A DNA stretch of 64,000 nucleotides from Sacculina carcini (Eukaryota > Arthropoda > Thecostraca > Sacculinidae): positions 9,343,322-9,407,321 of the forward strand of contig OU696583.1 in NCBI GenBank assembly GCA_916048095.2, written 5' to 3'. The notes under the pieces were generated by a model. It was not told the origin of the DNA. It did no database searches and was given only the letters and a program-made list of their open reading frames with translations. Positions 44,701 through 56,670 of this stretch are shown in pieces; positions within the stretch are counted from its first letter, which is position 1; each line of letters begins with the position of its first letter. Made by a program: the position numbers and the translations under genes.

Positions 44701-46279
44701 TAGTGATGCAAAAAAAACGTTTTTTTTGTTGCGTTTTTTTTTGCAAAAAAACATGTTTTTTTAGTTTTTTTTTGTTTTTTTTTGTTTTTTTTAGAATTAG
44801 CCCCGATTGTCATCGGATGTTAGATTTTAGTACATAGAAATGAGTTCAATTGATGTTTTGTACATCTTTACGTGTCTTATTTCAAAGATAATTTGATAAT
44901 AGTATAATAAACAAGAATATTTATCAATAAATACCTCAGGAGACTGTTTGAAAGTGCATCCGGGTCCGGTGGTTAAGTTTTTTTTCATTGAGAAAACCCA
45001 TGTTTTTAAAGATGGTTTTAATTATGTGGATATTTGAAATAATTTGTCAGCATAACAAAACAAATTCATTGAATAATCTTGTTTTTTTAAAAGAAACCAT
45101 GTTTTTTATGAAAAAATGCAATGATGTTTTTCAAACTGGTTTTAAATTCGTTTTATTAATGTACAGGTCCAGAAAATGTTGGCAGCAGAACAAGACAAGC
45201 TAATTGGTTGGTCAAGTGTTTTTTTGACAAACGTTCATTTAAACTAACGCTTTTTTTAATGAAACAATGTTTTCTAAAACAGTATCTATGTAAGATAGAT
45301 TTGATTGATGTACGTTCAAATAACTTTTGTATAGCAAGTAGCCTGCTGGTACGTATAAGCGGCTGGTTAAACCACTTATTTCAAACTGTTCTTTTAAACC
45401 ATGTTTTTTTCAAAATATATTTTTTGGAAAAACTGTTTTCGTAGATGTAGAGATTGGGAAAAAAATGGCGGCAGATCAAGGAAAGTTTAACCAAATTAAC
45501 TGTTTTTTTATTAGTAAACTGTTTTTAAAACTGGTTTTATGGATGATGGTTTCTTTGATGTAGTTATTTGTGTTCAAATACTTTTTGTACATCAAATATA
45601 TTTCCTCAGTTGTTTTTTTTCCTACACGAATTTTTTTTCCGTTTTTCTGGTCCGTTGCCACTGCGACCCGCTTTTATTCGTAGTCTCATTAGGGACACTA
45701 AGTTTGTGTGCATATTCGTAGTATTTGTGTAAATATTTGCAGTGTTTGTACTCTTATATTTGCAAATAATTGATCTGCTGAATGAAATGATGAAACTTAT
45801 TATAACCAACGTAGTTAATTTCTGGCAATAAAAAGTTAAGGTGTAAAAAATAAAATAAAATTATGCCACCTGTTTTTTTTAAACAGTTTCACATTTTAGC
45901 ATAAGAAACGGTTCTCAAACCCTGCTTTCTTACACAATGATTAACTCAATAATTGAATGCAAAACTGTACTGTACATAGAAGTGCCGCACAGTACCGTGC
46001 AAACAATGATATTAGGCCTTTCAGACACATTATAACAATTATATTGTGCATATTTAATGATAATTCAATTTGATAGGGTCACTAATAGCATGAATAACCC
46101 ATGTGTTGATGAAAATAATTCATTTAACATCCCAAATATATCATTTCCATAATTTGAATTCTTTGCATGACTCTTCAAAAAAAACAAAAAGAACGTGTTT
46201 TTTTTGGTCGCGGTTTTTTTGGCAAAAAAACGTTTTTTTTTTAAAAAAACCGTCGGTTTTTTTTGAGGTCGCATCTCTA
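44701..46279. mobile_element. hAT-type element, family 2, copy 2 (uninterrupted)
   Basis: 1579 bp with ends TAGTGATGC and GCATCTCTA and a perfect 8-bp target duplication ATCAAGAG at 44693-44700 and 46280-46287. It is the uninterrupted form of 6523-9303. No transposase is recognised. The long poly-T runs near both ends are partly inverted relative to each other. Confidence 0.92.
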
Positions 46280-46796
46280 ATCAAGAGTGCTAGTCTTTCA
46301 AGGCACCATGAGTGTTAGCCGGTGATAGAAGCCAAACATTCGTTTTTATCTTTTTTGCGCATCAAAATTTCATTTAATAATTCGTGACTGTTTTTGACAA
46401 AAATCAGGGCGTTACAGTGTCACCGAGACCTTGTCAAATTATTCTGAGGAAATGATGAAATTTGATGGATTTTACATAAAGGTCATATCAATTCAAGTGT
46501 TTGCCGAATTACTGTAAACAACGGAAAATACATTTATTAATGTTTGTGGTGCGTTCTTCTAGTGAACTGTGGCTCACTCAGTAGAAAATATACTACGAGT
46601 ACTTGACACCAATGTTCTTATCAAGACTTATCTCAACGTTGCATGCACAATGCTTCTATAAGTTCGTAAGTTTATGGTTTTTGTTTTGTTTTGGCGTGTA
46701 TTTGAATGAGCTTAAAGAGGACATGGAGAATTACTCAGAGGAGCAAGACGAGGGCTTTCAATTATTCATTAAATCATACTTTTACTCAGTGTTGGC

Positions 46797-46925
46797 TGTT
46801 ATTATTGATTGAATCATATTTATTGGTGTTGTTGTTTATTGAATCATATTTATTGGTATTGTTGGTGTTTATTGAATCATATTTATTGGTGTTGCTGTTG
46901 TTCATTGAATCACATATATATTGTT
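46797..46925. repeat. Short minisatellite, about 4 copies
   Basis: Unit built on TTGAATCATATTTATTGGTGTT. Confidence 0.85.
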
Positions 46926-46929
46926 GATT

Positions 46930-48354
46930 GGTGTTATTTATTGAGGAACGTGTGAGGAGTGACATTATGGAGGGTTATCGGATGATGGTTTATTATTTAT
47001 TGTTATTTATAATTTTCTTTTCCAACTCTCTTTCTCTCTGAATATTTTGGGCGCTTCCAGTACATGGGGCCACCTTAGGGTGCTAATAGTGCTTTCACTC
47101 TTCCCATGCTACTGGATTTTCCTGTAATTATTATTAATAATAATAATCAAGATATATTGCACTTTAACGTAGTTGTAAGAGTCGAAACCAGAATCTTGAG
47201 CCGTATATTTTTGGACATGGTACATACTAGCTTGTGTTTCCAATAGTCCTACAGAACACATTTTTTTGCTATCAACAAACAAAACTGAGTTAATTTTCCA
47301 CCTTTGGGCTTAAAGTTATTTTATATTTTACAAACGGTAGATATTTAATTTAGTACCCTCAAGTACCCGTGCATTCTGTCGATAAAACTTGTCTATACGA
47401 AAAACGACTGCATATATGATGCAGAAGCAAGATATAACTGAAAGAGAGCAGGCAGGGAATTAATCCAGCAGCAGGCAAGGAATTAATCCAGTTCCATCTG
47501 GCTGCTGAGTTTAAATTAATTCAATTTGGAATCACAAGATCTTAAGCAGCTGAACGGAATTGAACGCGTGTTCAATAAGATTAGATAGAGTTATCGAGGG
47601 ACTGAATCGCGCGAGGATTCATTGTTGAGCTGAATTGCCTCCTGTTTCATCATGCAATCTGGTTTAGTTCACTCTAAAACTTGGATTCCATTTCGCCTGA
47701 AAATCGAATGGTTCGGGATGAGTATGGTGTGCCTATTTCATTCTAGCTATGTAAATCTACCGGACAGAGCCATTCATTCATTCATTCATATTCATTGTTT
47801 TTTGTTGATCTATACAACGTGCATGGTTCCTTTTCGTGCGCTTAACTTGGCCTATCGATGACGCTGCTATCAATGTCATTGTGTCATCAATAATGACAAC
47901 ATTGTTGATGACACAATGACAACATTATTGATGAAGGTGTATTCAACAATATGAAAAAATTCACTAGGTTACCAAATGTTACTCTTTCATCGTTAGCTTA
48001 ATTTTTTGCCTTTAGGCTTCTTTGTATTGTTATGTTATTTCTTTATATTTTTTATATCAGTTCACTGGTTTAAAAATTGGGCAACCATTTTACATAAAAA
48101 AGGCACAAAAACGGTATGAATCAGGAAAACATTGGACAAGAGACGGGATATATGGTCTGAAGATATAAAATATCATTAATTGAGCTGTCAAAATCAAGCT
48201 TCTATATATACAGCTGGCGGAATTAGACCTTCACAACGATTCGTGTGGAATTTGTGGCTACATTAAAACACTTTGATTTGTCAAAACGTATCCACATGAC
48301 CAATTAAGGAATATGTCCCACTGTATATAATTTGTCGCAAAATTCTAGTCTACA
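46930..48354. other. Intergenic, no gene
   Basis: Nothing recognised apart from a perfect 17-bp hairpin at 47874-47921. Confidence 0.4.
47874..47921. other. Perfect 17-bp inverted repeat
   Basis: TGTCATTGTGTCATCAA, a 14-nt loop, then its exact complement. It is followed by a further partial copy of the right arm. Confidence 0.85.
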
Positions 48355-48782
48355 TCAGCAACTGTTGATAATCTTGATCATAAACCATCTTGGATCATAC
48401 ATCTTGGATCACACATCTTGATCCTAAACCATCTTGGATCATCCATCTTGGATCATACATCTTGATCTAATCCATCTTGGATCATACATCTTGGATCATA
48501 CATCTTGGATCATACATCTTGATCCTAAACCATCTTGGATCATCCATCTTGGATCATACATCCTGATCTAATCCATCTTGGATCATACATCTTGGATCAT
48601 ACATCTTGGATCACACATCTTGATCCTAAACCATCTTAGATAATTCATCTTGGATCATCCATCTTGGATCATACATCTTGATCTAATCCATCTTGGATCA
48701 TACATCTTGGATCATACATCTTGGATCATACATCTTGGATCATACATCTTGGATCATACATCTTGGATCACACATTTTGATC
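48355..48782. repeat. 14-bp minisatellite with higher-order structure
   Basis: Unit CATCTTGGATCATA, about 28 copies. A longer block containing CATCTTGATCCTAAAC recurs every few units, showing higher-order duplication. Confidence 0.95.
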
Positions 48783-49960
48783 TGAATCAATCTGTGGCCA
48801 AAGGCTAGACGTTTTGCTAAAACAATTTTTCATGTTCAAATGTGAACAAGTATATGTACAGTAGTTTTACTGTTCTTCACAAAAACGTTCAACCAACCTC
48901 ATAATTGATTTTTCAACTATATTGTACACACTTGAAATTATAGCGTGAATAGAATATTAAGCACCAATGCACAACCTTTCTACCACAATTGTAGTTACAT
49001 ATGGCTACAATTGTGCGTGTTCAAGTGTCTTATCATAACGACACTATACTTCTGATAGTTCCAGTTAATATGGTTACAGCAATGCACTTTTATTGCCGAA
49101 ATAACTCTTAAAATCGATTTTTTCTGTGTAACTTTGCTCACTGGAAAATGTCCATCAATGCATTAAAACCTCGTTTGTTTCGTTGTGCAGCTACATCGGA
49201 CAGAAAGTCATGATACCCGATCTAGCATCATACTACCCAGCCCACAACCTTGCAATTATCCCACACATTATAGCAATGACGTTTTCATTCAATACATAAA
49301 CTGCTGCTCTCAAGAGTTTCACGGGTGGAGACTTTTGTGTCCCACGCCTTGTATATGACACTGGCTGAGCAAGCGTGTATCAAAGTGCGGCTTGTCGCAA
49401 AACCAACTTGCCAAGCTACCCCACGACTCCTCTGGGATGTACCAGCTCAGAAAGGCGCGAGCTTTTACACGCAAACACACAATAAACATTGTTCTACTAG
49501 GGTAGTATGGACGCGCTGATATCACATTTGTGCTGCGGCATGTTCAAGCTGGCGACCAATATTGCGCGTGCACGCATAAACATACTGACGCACGTGGCAA
49601 ATGAGTCCCTGGTGAAATCTATTGTGAGCGAAACAGCGGCCAAATGTGATTCTTTATCCGAGTAAATGTGCCTGTCTGTTTGCGTGTGTTGTTTCATATG
49701 ATGCGCTGGATGTGTATTATGTGCACGTGCGAAGCTGTTGTCTCGGTCAAATGGTCGAGCTTTATTCATATAGTATGCGTCTGATTTGTGTTGGTCGGTC
49801 TTATTATGACCGAGTTACTTTACATCACCTTGGTTTCCATTTTTGTTTCTACAGTGGTTGTCATTTTGTGACGTTTCCTCGATTTGTGCAGTTTATTGTT
49901 TAATAGGTGTTTTTGGGTGTCAAAGAATGGCCAAATAGATTGCTGACATTCAGCTTGTGG
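48783..49960. other. Intergenic; one short coding-like ORF
   Basis: No recognised gene. The ORF at 49507-49665 (52 aa, MDALISHLCCGMFKLATNIA...) has host-like codon use but no family match. Confidence 0.35.
49507..49665 (+). other. Short unassigned ORF
   Basis: 52 codons with its own ATG just after an in-frame TAG. Cysteine- and alanine-containing, no signal peptide or known motif. Could be real, an exon or chance. Confidence 0.2.
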
Positions 49961-49969
49961 AAAATTATT

Positions 49970-52300
49970 TATTGGACGGTTTTGAAAATCAAATTTATTT
50001 GAATTTATCGTCCGATTTGAACTTGGATATTATCTTATCTTTCACCGAACTTTTTGTTTGGATTCCTCCTACCACTCCTTCCTCCCCAAGTTCATATCCG
50101 ACTCTCCCTCCTTGATCAATTATCAGATCTTCCCTTTGCGCTTACATCACTTTCACTCTAGCACTCCTCCCTGGTGGTCGTCCGATCTATCCAGCTTGCG
50201 TTCAGAATGCAGGGCCCGTGAGCGTTCTTGGCGGCGCTTTCGCTCTTCTTCATCTTGGTTCTCTTTCTGTAGTGCCCGCAAATCTTTTTTATTTATGGTT
50301 GCTTTGTCCAAATCTAATTTCTATCGTTCACAGTTACGCCAAGTCCGCTCATGTCGCTCACGATGGCGACTCCGAAAACTATTTCTGGTCGCTCCTCTAA
50401 ATCACCTTGCTCAATGTCAGCCAGTGAATTCGCCTCATTCTTCTCTTGTAAAACTGCATCCTTGCAATTCGAAATACCCACTAGCACTTTTCCTCTCCAA
50501 TTTCATCCTTGCCTTAGCACTGTTTCCTCTTTTTCCTCGATTGAACCGTCTACCACAGTCTTGGGGAAGTCTAAGTGTCCCATTGACCCCATACGATTTC
50601 CTTCTCTCTCTGATGCCATTATACTCCTTACTCCACTTTTCATACATATGTTTAACTCATCTGTTCTTCACGGTTCATTTTTAGCTTTCAAATATGCCAC
50701 TATATTACCCATTCTCAAAAATCCAATTTTGATCCCACTTTTCCATGCAACTATCGTCCAATTTTTATTCTATCTCTGTCCTCCAAGCTTCTAGAATCTG
50801 CAATCCTTGTTCAATTACGGCCTATCATCCTGCCTGTTCTCGATCCTTGCCAATTTGGTTTTGTATCTCAGCACTTTACCGAAACACTTATCTGCCTCGC
50901 CAGTGATCTGTTCTCTAATAACATCTAATAAAATGTAATAAAATAAAATCTAATATAATCTCTAATTTTCATATGGTAATTCCGTGCTTCTGATTTCCTT
51001 AGATTTATCTGCTGCCTTCGATCTAGTCGACCACGAAATCGTATGTTGTGATCTTGCTCATCTAGGTCTCTGCTGCATCTAGGTATCTACTGCACTTTCT
51101 CTTCTTACCTCTTATCTAAACAATCGTTCCTATGCTGTTCGCAGTAATGCGGCTTCATCGTGCGACTTTCCTCTCACCTCTGGTGTTCCACAAGGCTCAC
51201 TTCTTGGTCCTTTACTTTTCAACTGATACGTTTTATTCCTTTTCCCTATTCTCCGCAGCTATCCAATTTCATTTCACGTATACGCTGATGACATTCAAAT
51301 TTATTTTCCTCTTTATCCTTATACATCAAATTTGGACACTATTGCTCATCCATATTTCCTTTTGGGCTGCTTCTCTTAAACTTGTTCTCAACCCTGACAA
51401 AACAGAATCTCTAATCGTTCATCCTCCTCGAATTTCTCCTCACTCTATAAACCTTCCGCTAGCCAATCAAATATGCAATTTGGGTATCTTTTTCGATCCT
51501 AATATTTCTTTCTCGATTCAGTTTTCTCAGCTTACTTGATCGTGCTGCTTTTTACTTCGGCAATTTTACCCTATTCGTTCGTCGATTGATGTCGCATCCG
51601 CTAGTGTACGAGTTAACTCCTATATCTTTCATAAGATTGACTATTGGAACTCGCTCTTCTTCCATCTTCCCTTGAAATCTATCCGCCAACTCCAAGCAGT
51701 GATCAACCTTGCTTGTCGGTTTGTACTGAGGCTTCCTCCGCGAACTCCCACTTCGGTGCATATCCGGCAGCTCGGTTGGTTACCTGCTCTTTCTCGTATT
51801 CGCTATAAGGTATGTTGTCTGGTCTTCAAACTTATCCACTCTCCCTCTTCTTCTTATCTTCGTTCCCTATTGATTGTGAATACTCGTGCTTCTTGTCGCA
51901 ATCCTGCGCCATTAGTCTGTCCTCCTGCTCTTAATAAATCCTTTTGGTCATCTAAATCCTTTTATTTATCTGCTCCTCGTATCTATAACTCGCTTCCATC
52001 TTACCTTCACCGCAAGTCTTCATTCAGATCCTTTTCTGCTGATCTGTATAAATATCTGCTCACTCGTTCTCCTCATCAAGTGTTATATACGTGTGCGTTG
52101 GTGTTGTTCTTGTTGTGTTGTACCTGTGTTGTACTCGTGTTATATTTGATTGATATTTGTTTTTTCTCCGCTGTGAATTGTCTGTTTTCGTTGTTGTGTC
52201 CCGTTTCTGTATATCTTGCTTTCGTCGTTGTCTGGTCAGGCTTCGCCCTGCTACTGGTAATCGTGTTATTCCAGAACAACCAGATTCATGGTCGAGTCGT
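49970..52300 (+). pseudogene. Degenerate LINE, same family as 6883-8114
   Basis: Broken frames read in order: PWWSSDLSSLRSECRARERS (post-endonuclease), KLLESAILVQLRPIILPVLD, an AAFDLVDHEI box near 51010, SGVPQGSLLGPLLF near 51180, YADDIQIYF near 51280, LNPDKTESLIVHPPRISP near 51390, and the C-terminal SIRQLQAVINLACRF to YNSLPSYLHRKSSFRSF up to 52060. Several frameshifts and stops make it dead. The endonuclease is missing. Confidence 0.85.
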
Positions 52301-52705
52301 CGGCGACTAAACCGGCTCCCCCACTGTTCTGCAGTGAGGAGCATGGCTAGACATCCCACATGAAATAAACAAAACCTGTTTCAAGGGCGGATGAGCTATC
52401 TGATAGCCAACGGCCATCTAGCAAGCTCCCATTCTGCAAATGTGTTTTCATTTTTCTATTTGTTCTACTTCCTGCTCGATAGGATGTTTCTGTCAGTTGT
52501 GTTTTTTCTCGCGCCTGTGTCACATTTTCTGGCTGTCACATTTTGGTCACTGTTTAATTTCAATGTTTTTCATGATTTCTTATCAACTTATAAGTTATCC
52601 GTTTTGTTCGTGTTTCTCTAGTTTTCTATTTATTCTGCTCTATGTAAGATTTTTACATTATCGTGTTGATTATTATAAAAGGCTAGGAAAACTCACTATC
52701 TATGG

Positions 52706-53038
52706 CAAGGGTTCTTAACCAGGGGTGGTCGTACCTCTAGGGGGTTCGAGGCTGGTTCCTAGGGGTGCGAGGATTTCTGTATTTTTTTAAATATATTATA
52801 TGTTTAATCTATGCATTATATTTTTGCTGAAGAACGTACTTTTGCTTACTCCTCTTCAAGGAGTTGTATGAATATTGAATAAAAAAGTTTTGTTATTACG
52901 TCGTTTGCATTTATATATTTTCGTATATATATCGAGAATATAGGGGGTGCGAGAACTGATTGCGGGTATAATGTTGGTGCGAGAACTTGCTGCTGCTTTG
53001 AAAGGGGTGTCAACACTTAGAAAGGTTAAGAAACACTG
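52706..53038. mobile_element. hAT-type MITE, family 4
   Basis: 333 bp bounded by CAAGGGTTCTTAACC and an inverted GGTTAAGAAACACTG, with a perfect 8-bp target duplication ATCTATGG at 52698-52705 and 53039-53046. It has no ORF and an AT-rich centre. Confidence 0.88.
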
Positions 53039-53099
53039 ATCTATGGCTTATCTTAATTTTTAGCACATACCGTTACATTATTATTGTAATTTGTACACT

Positions 53100-53425
53100 G
53101 TTTTCATCTAGCCATCCTGATGAAAACCATCCTTATTTGTTCAATTCACTTCCTTCATACATTCTATGTACCAGTTTTCGTGTTGTCTCGCGCTTGCTGT
53201 ATAAATATATCTTGACTACACGGCTCCACCACATCTCCTACCTCCTTCTCCAGTGTCTGGTACATATTATTAACTCGTCATGTCTTTTGTTACCTTCAAC
53301 CGCATTTTTGTTTTGTTATAAGTGGTACTTGTTCTTGTTGCTTATTTTATTTTTGTGTATATTCTGTTGTCGTGCATATGTGTGATGTGCGCTATATCAA
53401 ATATATGATTGATTTATTGATCTTC
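53100..53425 (+). pseudogene. LINE C-terminal fragment, same family
   Basis: Encodes FNSLPSYILCTSFRVVSRLL, matching the end of the LINE at 6883. Its 3-prime end reads GTGCGCTATATCAAATA followed by a TGATTGATT-type tail. Confidence 0.7.
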
Positions 53426-53473
53426 AATTTTCACTCTTTTATTCACAATCCATTGTTTTGGTGTGCTCCCTAT

Positions 53474-53578
53474 TGTGTGTGTCGTGGCGTTGTATCATTC
53501 TATTGTTGTTGTATTGTTATTGTTATTGTTGTGTTTAGTGCTCGGTGAGATAGATCCGTTGCTATAATATATCGTACA
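53474..53578 (+). repeat. 5-prime LTR of element B
   Basis: 105 bp, TG...CA, identical by eye to 56671-56775. Confidence 0.93.
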
Positions 53579-53594
53579 TGGCGCAGCCGACAGG
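53579..53594 (+). other. Primer binding site of element B
   Basis: TGGCGCAGCCGACAGG directly follows the LTR. TGG pairs with the CCA end of a tRNA primer; I cannot name the tRNA. Confidence 0.7.
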
Positions 53595-56570
53595 ATGGAG
53601 GTCCAGCAATGCCCGCGCTGGACCAACACAGCTCAGCCAACAGCGGCGGATCGTCGTTCGCATAGCGAGCAGCTTATAGCGGCCTTCCCTCGTGTGTTCT
53701 CCACGGACGGTCCTCTCCAGGAGATGAAAGGCGGGGCAATGCGGATCGATCTGCGCGATGAAGCGGTGCCGTACAACGTGACGGCTCCCCGCTCCGTGCC
53801 GTTCTGTCATCGCGCCCAGGCACAACAGCAGCTGGAGCTGCTTCAGCAGCAGGGCGTCATCGAGCCGGTCTCCCACCCGACAGACTGGTGCTCACCGATC
53901 GTCGTTGTCAGCAAGCGCAAGGCAGATGGCACGCCAAACGGCTGCCGACTCACGGTGGACTTCACACGCCTCAACCGCTTCGTTCGCCGGCCTACGCATC
54001 CGGTTCGCTCGCCTGTGGAGGCTGTCAGCAGTATGGGCCTCGGCAATCGGTGGTTCACCCAGGTGGACGCATTACAAGGGTACTTTCAGGTGCCCTTGCG
54101 GCGCGAGCACCGAGACCTCACCACCTTCATCACCCCGTGGGGCCGATTCAGGTTCTGTCGCGCGCCTATGGGCCTGGTCTCCAGCGGCGACGAGTTCAAC
54201 CGACGCGGCGACGTCGCCTTGTCTGGCCTACCCGACTCCTGCAAGATCGTGGACGACGTGCTGGTGTATACCGCCAGCTACGACGAGCATCTGCAGCGAG
54301 TCTGGCAGCTGCTACAACGCTTCGACGACGCCGGCGTTACGTTGAACCTGCAAAAATTTATGTTCGCCGCCACTTCCGCCAATTTCTGTGGATTCCACAT
54401 CAACGCCTCTGGATTCACCGTCGACCACAAGAAAATTCGAGCCCTCGCAGAATTTCCCGCGCCGACGGACCTTACATCCCTGCGGTCCTTTCTCGGTTTG
54501 GCGAACCAGTTCGGTGACTTCTCGGACTCCATCGCCTCCGCTGCTGAGCCCCTGCGCCAGCTGCTCCGCAAAGGCGTCGAGTGGCAGTGGTCGTCACAAC
54601 ACGACGCTGCTTTCACGGCCGTAAAACGCGCGTTGGCCAGCCCTCCTGTGCTTGGTCACTTCGACCCAACGCGGCCCACAATGCTGGAGACGGATGCAGC
54701 ACGTGAGAAAGGTCTCGGAATCGTTCTTCGCCAGCGGGATGATCAAGGCCGTTGGCAGCTGATCCAGTGTGGGTCGCGATTTGTGTCCGACACCGAAAGC
54801 AGGTATGCTGTGTGTGAGTTGGAGATGCTGGCAGTTGTGTGGGCATGTCAGAAATGCCATCAGTATCTGGCTGGCCTCCCCACGTTCAGTGTGGTCACCG
54901 ATCACAAGCCTCTCGTTCCGATACTGAACGAGAAGGCACTCGGAGACATCTCCAACCCGCGCCTGCAACGTATGCGACAGCGTCTGCTGCACTTGACTTT
55001 TGTCGCTAGCTGGAGACCGGGTGCAAAGCACAACATCGCCGACGCTCTGTCGCGCGCACCTTCCCAGCCTGCTGATGCTGACGCTGACGTTGACGAGTGC
55101 TCGTCTGGATTCTTCGTCCAGACGCTGGACGCGTTCACAGACGCAGACGACCTGGGTCATCGCACGTCACCGATTGACACCACCCTGGAGGCGGTGCGAG
55201 CTGCGTCTCTGGCCGACGACGAGTGTCGCCAATTGATGACGTACGTGCTGGGCGGTTTCCCTCAGCACAAACATCTGCTGCCCGCCAGTCTCCACCCATT
55301 CTGGGGCGTGCGCGACCAGCTCACTGCGGACCATGGGCTGATCCTGGTCGGCTGCCGCCTGCTTGTGCCCAGGTGTTTGCGGAAGGACACCCTCCGTCGG
55401 CTCCACGACGGTCACCAGGGGCAGGCCAGGACTGTGCAACGCGCACGGCAAACTGTCTTCTGGCCGGGCCTGAACAACGAAATCGCCACTGCCGTAGCAT
55501 CGTGCCGAAAATGTCTGCAGTACAAAGACAGCCAGCAAAAAGAGCCATACCTGACGGAACCGCACCCGACACGTCCTTTCGAATCGGTGTCCGCGGATTT
55601 TTTCCAACACGCAGGGAAGACCTACCTCGTGTGCGCGGACCGGTTCTCCAACTGGCCACTGGTGTTCGACTGTGGCCGTGACACCTCGGCTCATCAGCTG
55701 GTGAAGATGCTACGACATGTGTTCGCCATGACGGGGGATCCGACCATACTGTCGTCAGACGGCGGTCCACAGTTCACGGCGCGCCACACGGCCGAATTTC
55801 TGCGACTTTGGCACATACGCCATCGTGTCTCCAGTCCGCACTTCCCGTCTTCTAATGGGCACGCTGAGTCCGCCGTGAAACGGGTGAAGCGGCTCATTCA
55901 GAAGGCGGCGCACGACGGGAACATCGACACAGACGCCTTTGTCGCCGGTCTGTTGGAGCTGTGCAACGCGCCGGGTGCCGATGGTCGCTCCCCCGCGCAG
56001 CTTTTGTACGGCCGCCCCGTGTCGTCCGCCGTTCCCGCGCATCCACGCTCGTTTCTGCCGGAGTGGCAGCCGCCCACCGCTGAGTGCGACCGGCGAGCGG
56101 CGAGCTTACACAACAAGCAGGTCGCCCAATACAACCGGTCGGCTAAGGTGTTGCCGCCGTTGCGGCCCGGCACTACGGTGGCTCTCCAGGACCCGACATC
56201 CGGTCGCTGGGACCGGACTGGCGTGGTCGCCATGACTGGCCGTCGCCGCCAGTACGCTGTGCGCCTGCCTCACGGCGGTCTCTACTGGCGCAACCGTAGA
56301 CACCTGCGACCAGCAGCCAACACACCCTCGCCCGTGGTACAGCCGCCGCTCGAAGTGCAGCCGCCGCCATCTGTTGGCACGGCGCCGCTAACGTCGCAGG
56401 AGACCAGAAGCAGACCCGCATCACCGCCGCCGCCGCCGGGGGAGAATGTGGGCGGTACATCGGAGGCCTCACGAACCCCGCAATTCCGCCGGAGCGCCCG
56501 AACACGCAGACCACCGTCGCATCTGAGCGATTACGTCTGCAGAGCCGACAGCGCCCCCTCCACCACTTGA
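53595..56570 (+). CDS. Pol (RT-RNase H-integrase) of element B
   Basis: A 991-aa intact frame whose ATG lies directly after the primer site. It has no protease or gag. Reverse transcriptase: FTRLNRFVRRPTHPV, QVDALQGYFQVPL and the active site KIVDDVLVY, in which the usual first Tyr of YxDD is Ile. RNase H: LETDAAREKGLGIVL, ELEMLAVVWAC and VVTDHKPL. Integrase: the HHCC finger (LHDGHQG, CRKCLQY), then the D-D-E residues in SADFFQHAGKTYLV, LSSDGGPQFTA and NGHAESAVKR. The Pro-rich tail ends in a basic FRRSARTRRPPSHLSDYV motif typical of metazoan Ty3 elements. Confidence 0.95.
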   Translation: MEVQQCPRWTNTAQPTAADRRSHSEQLIAAFPRVFSTDGPLQEMKGGAMRIDLRDEAVPYNVTAPRSVPFCHRAQAQQQLELLQQQGVIEPVSHPTDWCSPIVVVSKRKADGTPNGCRLTVDFTRLNRFVRRPTHPVRSPVEAVSSMGLGNRWFTQVDALQGYFQVPLRREHRDLTTFITPWGRFRFCRAPMGLVSSGDEFNRRGDVALSGLPDSCKIVDDVLVYTASYDEHLQRVWQLLQRFDDAGVTLNLQKFMFAATSANFCGFHINASGFTVDHKKIRALAEFPAPTDLTSLRSFLGLANQFGDFSDSIASAAEPLRQLLRKGVEWQWSSQHDAAFTAVKRALASPPVLGHFDPTRPTMLETDAAREKGLGIVLRQRDDQGRWQLIQCGSRFVSDTESRYAVCELEMLAVVWACQKCHQYLAGLPTFSVVTDHKPLVPILNEKALGDISNPRLQRMRQRLLHLTFVASWRPGAKHNIADALSRAPSQPADADADVDECSSGFFVQTLDAFTDADDLGHRTSPIDTTLEAVRAASLADDECRQLMTYVLGGFPQHKHLLPASLHPFWGVRDQLTADHGLILVGCRLLVPRCLRKDTLRRLHDGHQGQARTVQRARQTVFWPGLNNEIATAVASCRKCLQYKDSQQKEPYLTEPHPTRPFESVSADFFQHAGKTYLVCADRFSNWPLVFDCGRDTSAHQLVKMLRHVFAMTGDPTILSSDGGPQFTARHTAEFLRLWHIRHRVSSPHFPSSNGHAESAVKRVKRLIQKAAHDGNIDTDAFVAGLLELCNAPGADGRSPAQLLYGRPVSSAVPAHPRSFLPEWQPPTAECDRRAASLHNKQVAQYNRSAKVLPPLRPGTTVALQDPTSGRWDRTGVVAMTGRRRQYAVRLPHGGLYWRNRRHLRPAANTPSPVVQPPLEVQPPPSVGTAPLTSQETRSRPASPPPPPGENVGGTSEASRTPQFRRSARTRRPPSHLSDYVCRADSAPSTT

Positions 56571-56670
56571 AGGGGAGATGTAGTGTGTGCCTACACCGCC
56601 AGAGGGCGCGAGGGTATTAGGCGTGGGTGACGCTAACGGCCGTCAGCCAGTGTGTGTACAGCAGTGGTGG
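56571..56670 (+). other. 3-prime untranslated segment of element B with polypurine tract
   Basis: GAAGGGGAGA is followed at 56579 by TGTAGTGTGTGCC, which looks like a normal tract-to-LTR junction. The duplicated LTR, however, begins only at 56671. Confidence 0.7.

Noticed and set aside
53843-56514. Many overlapping ORFs on both strands across element B
   Set aside because: Shadows of a GC-rich pol gene.
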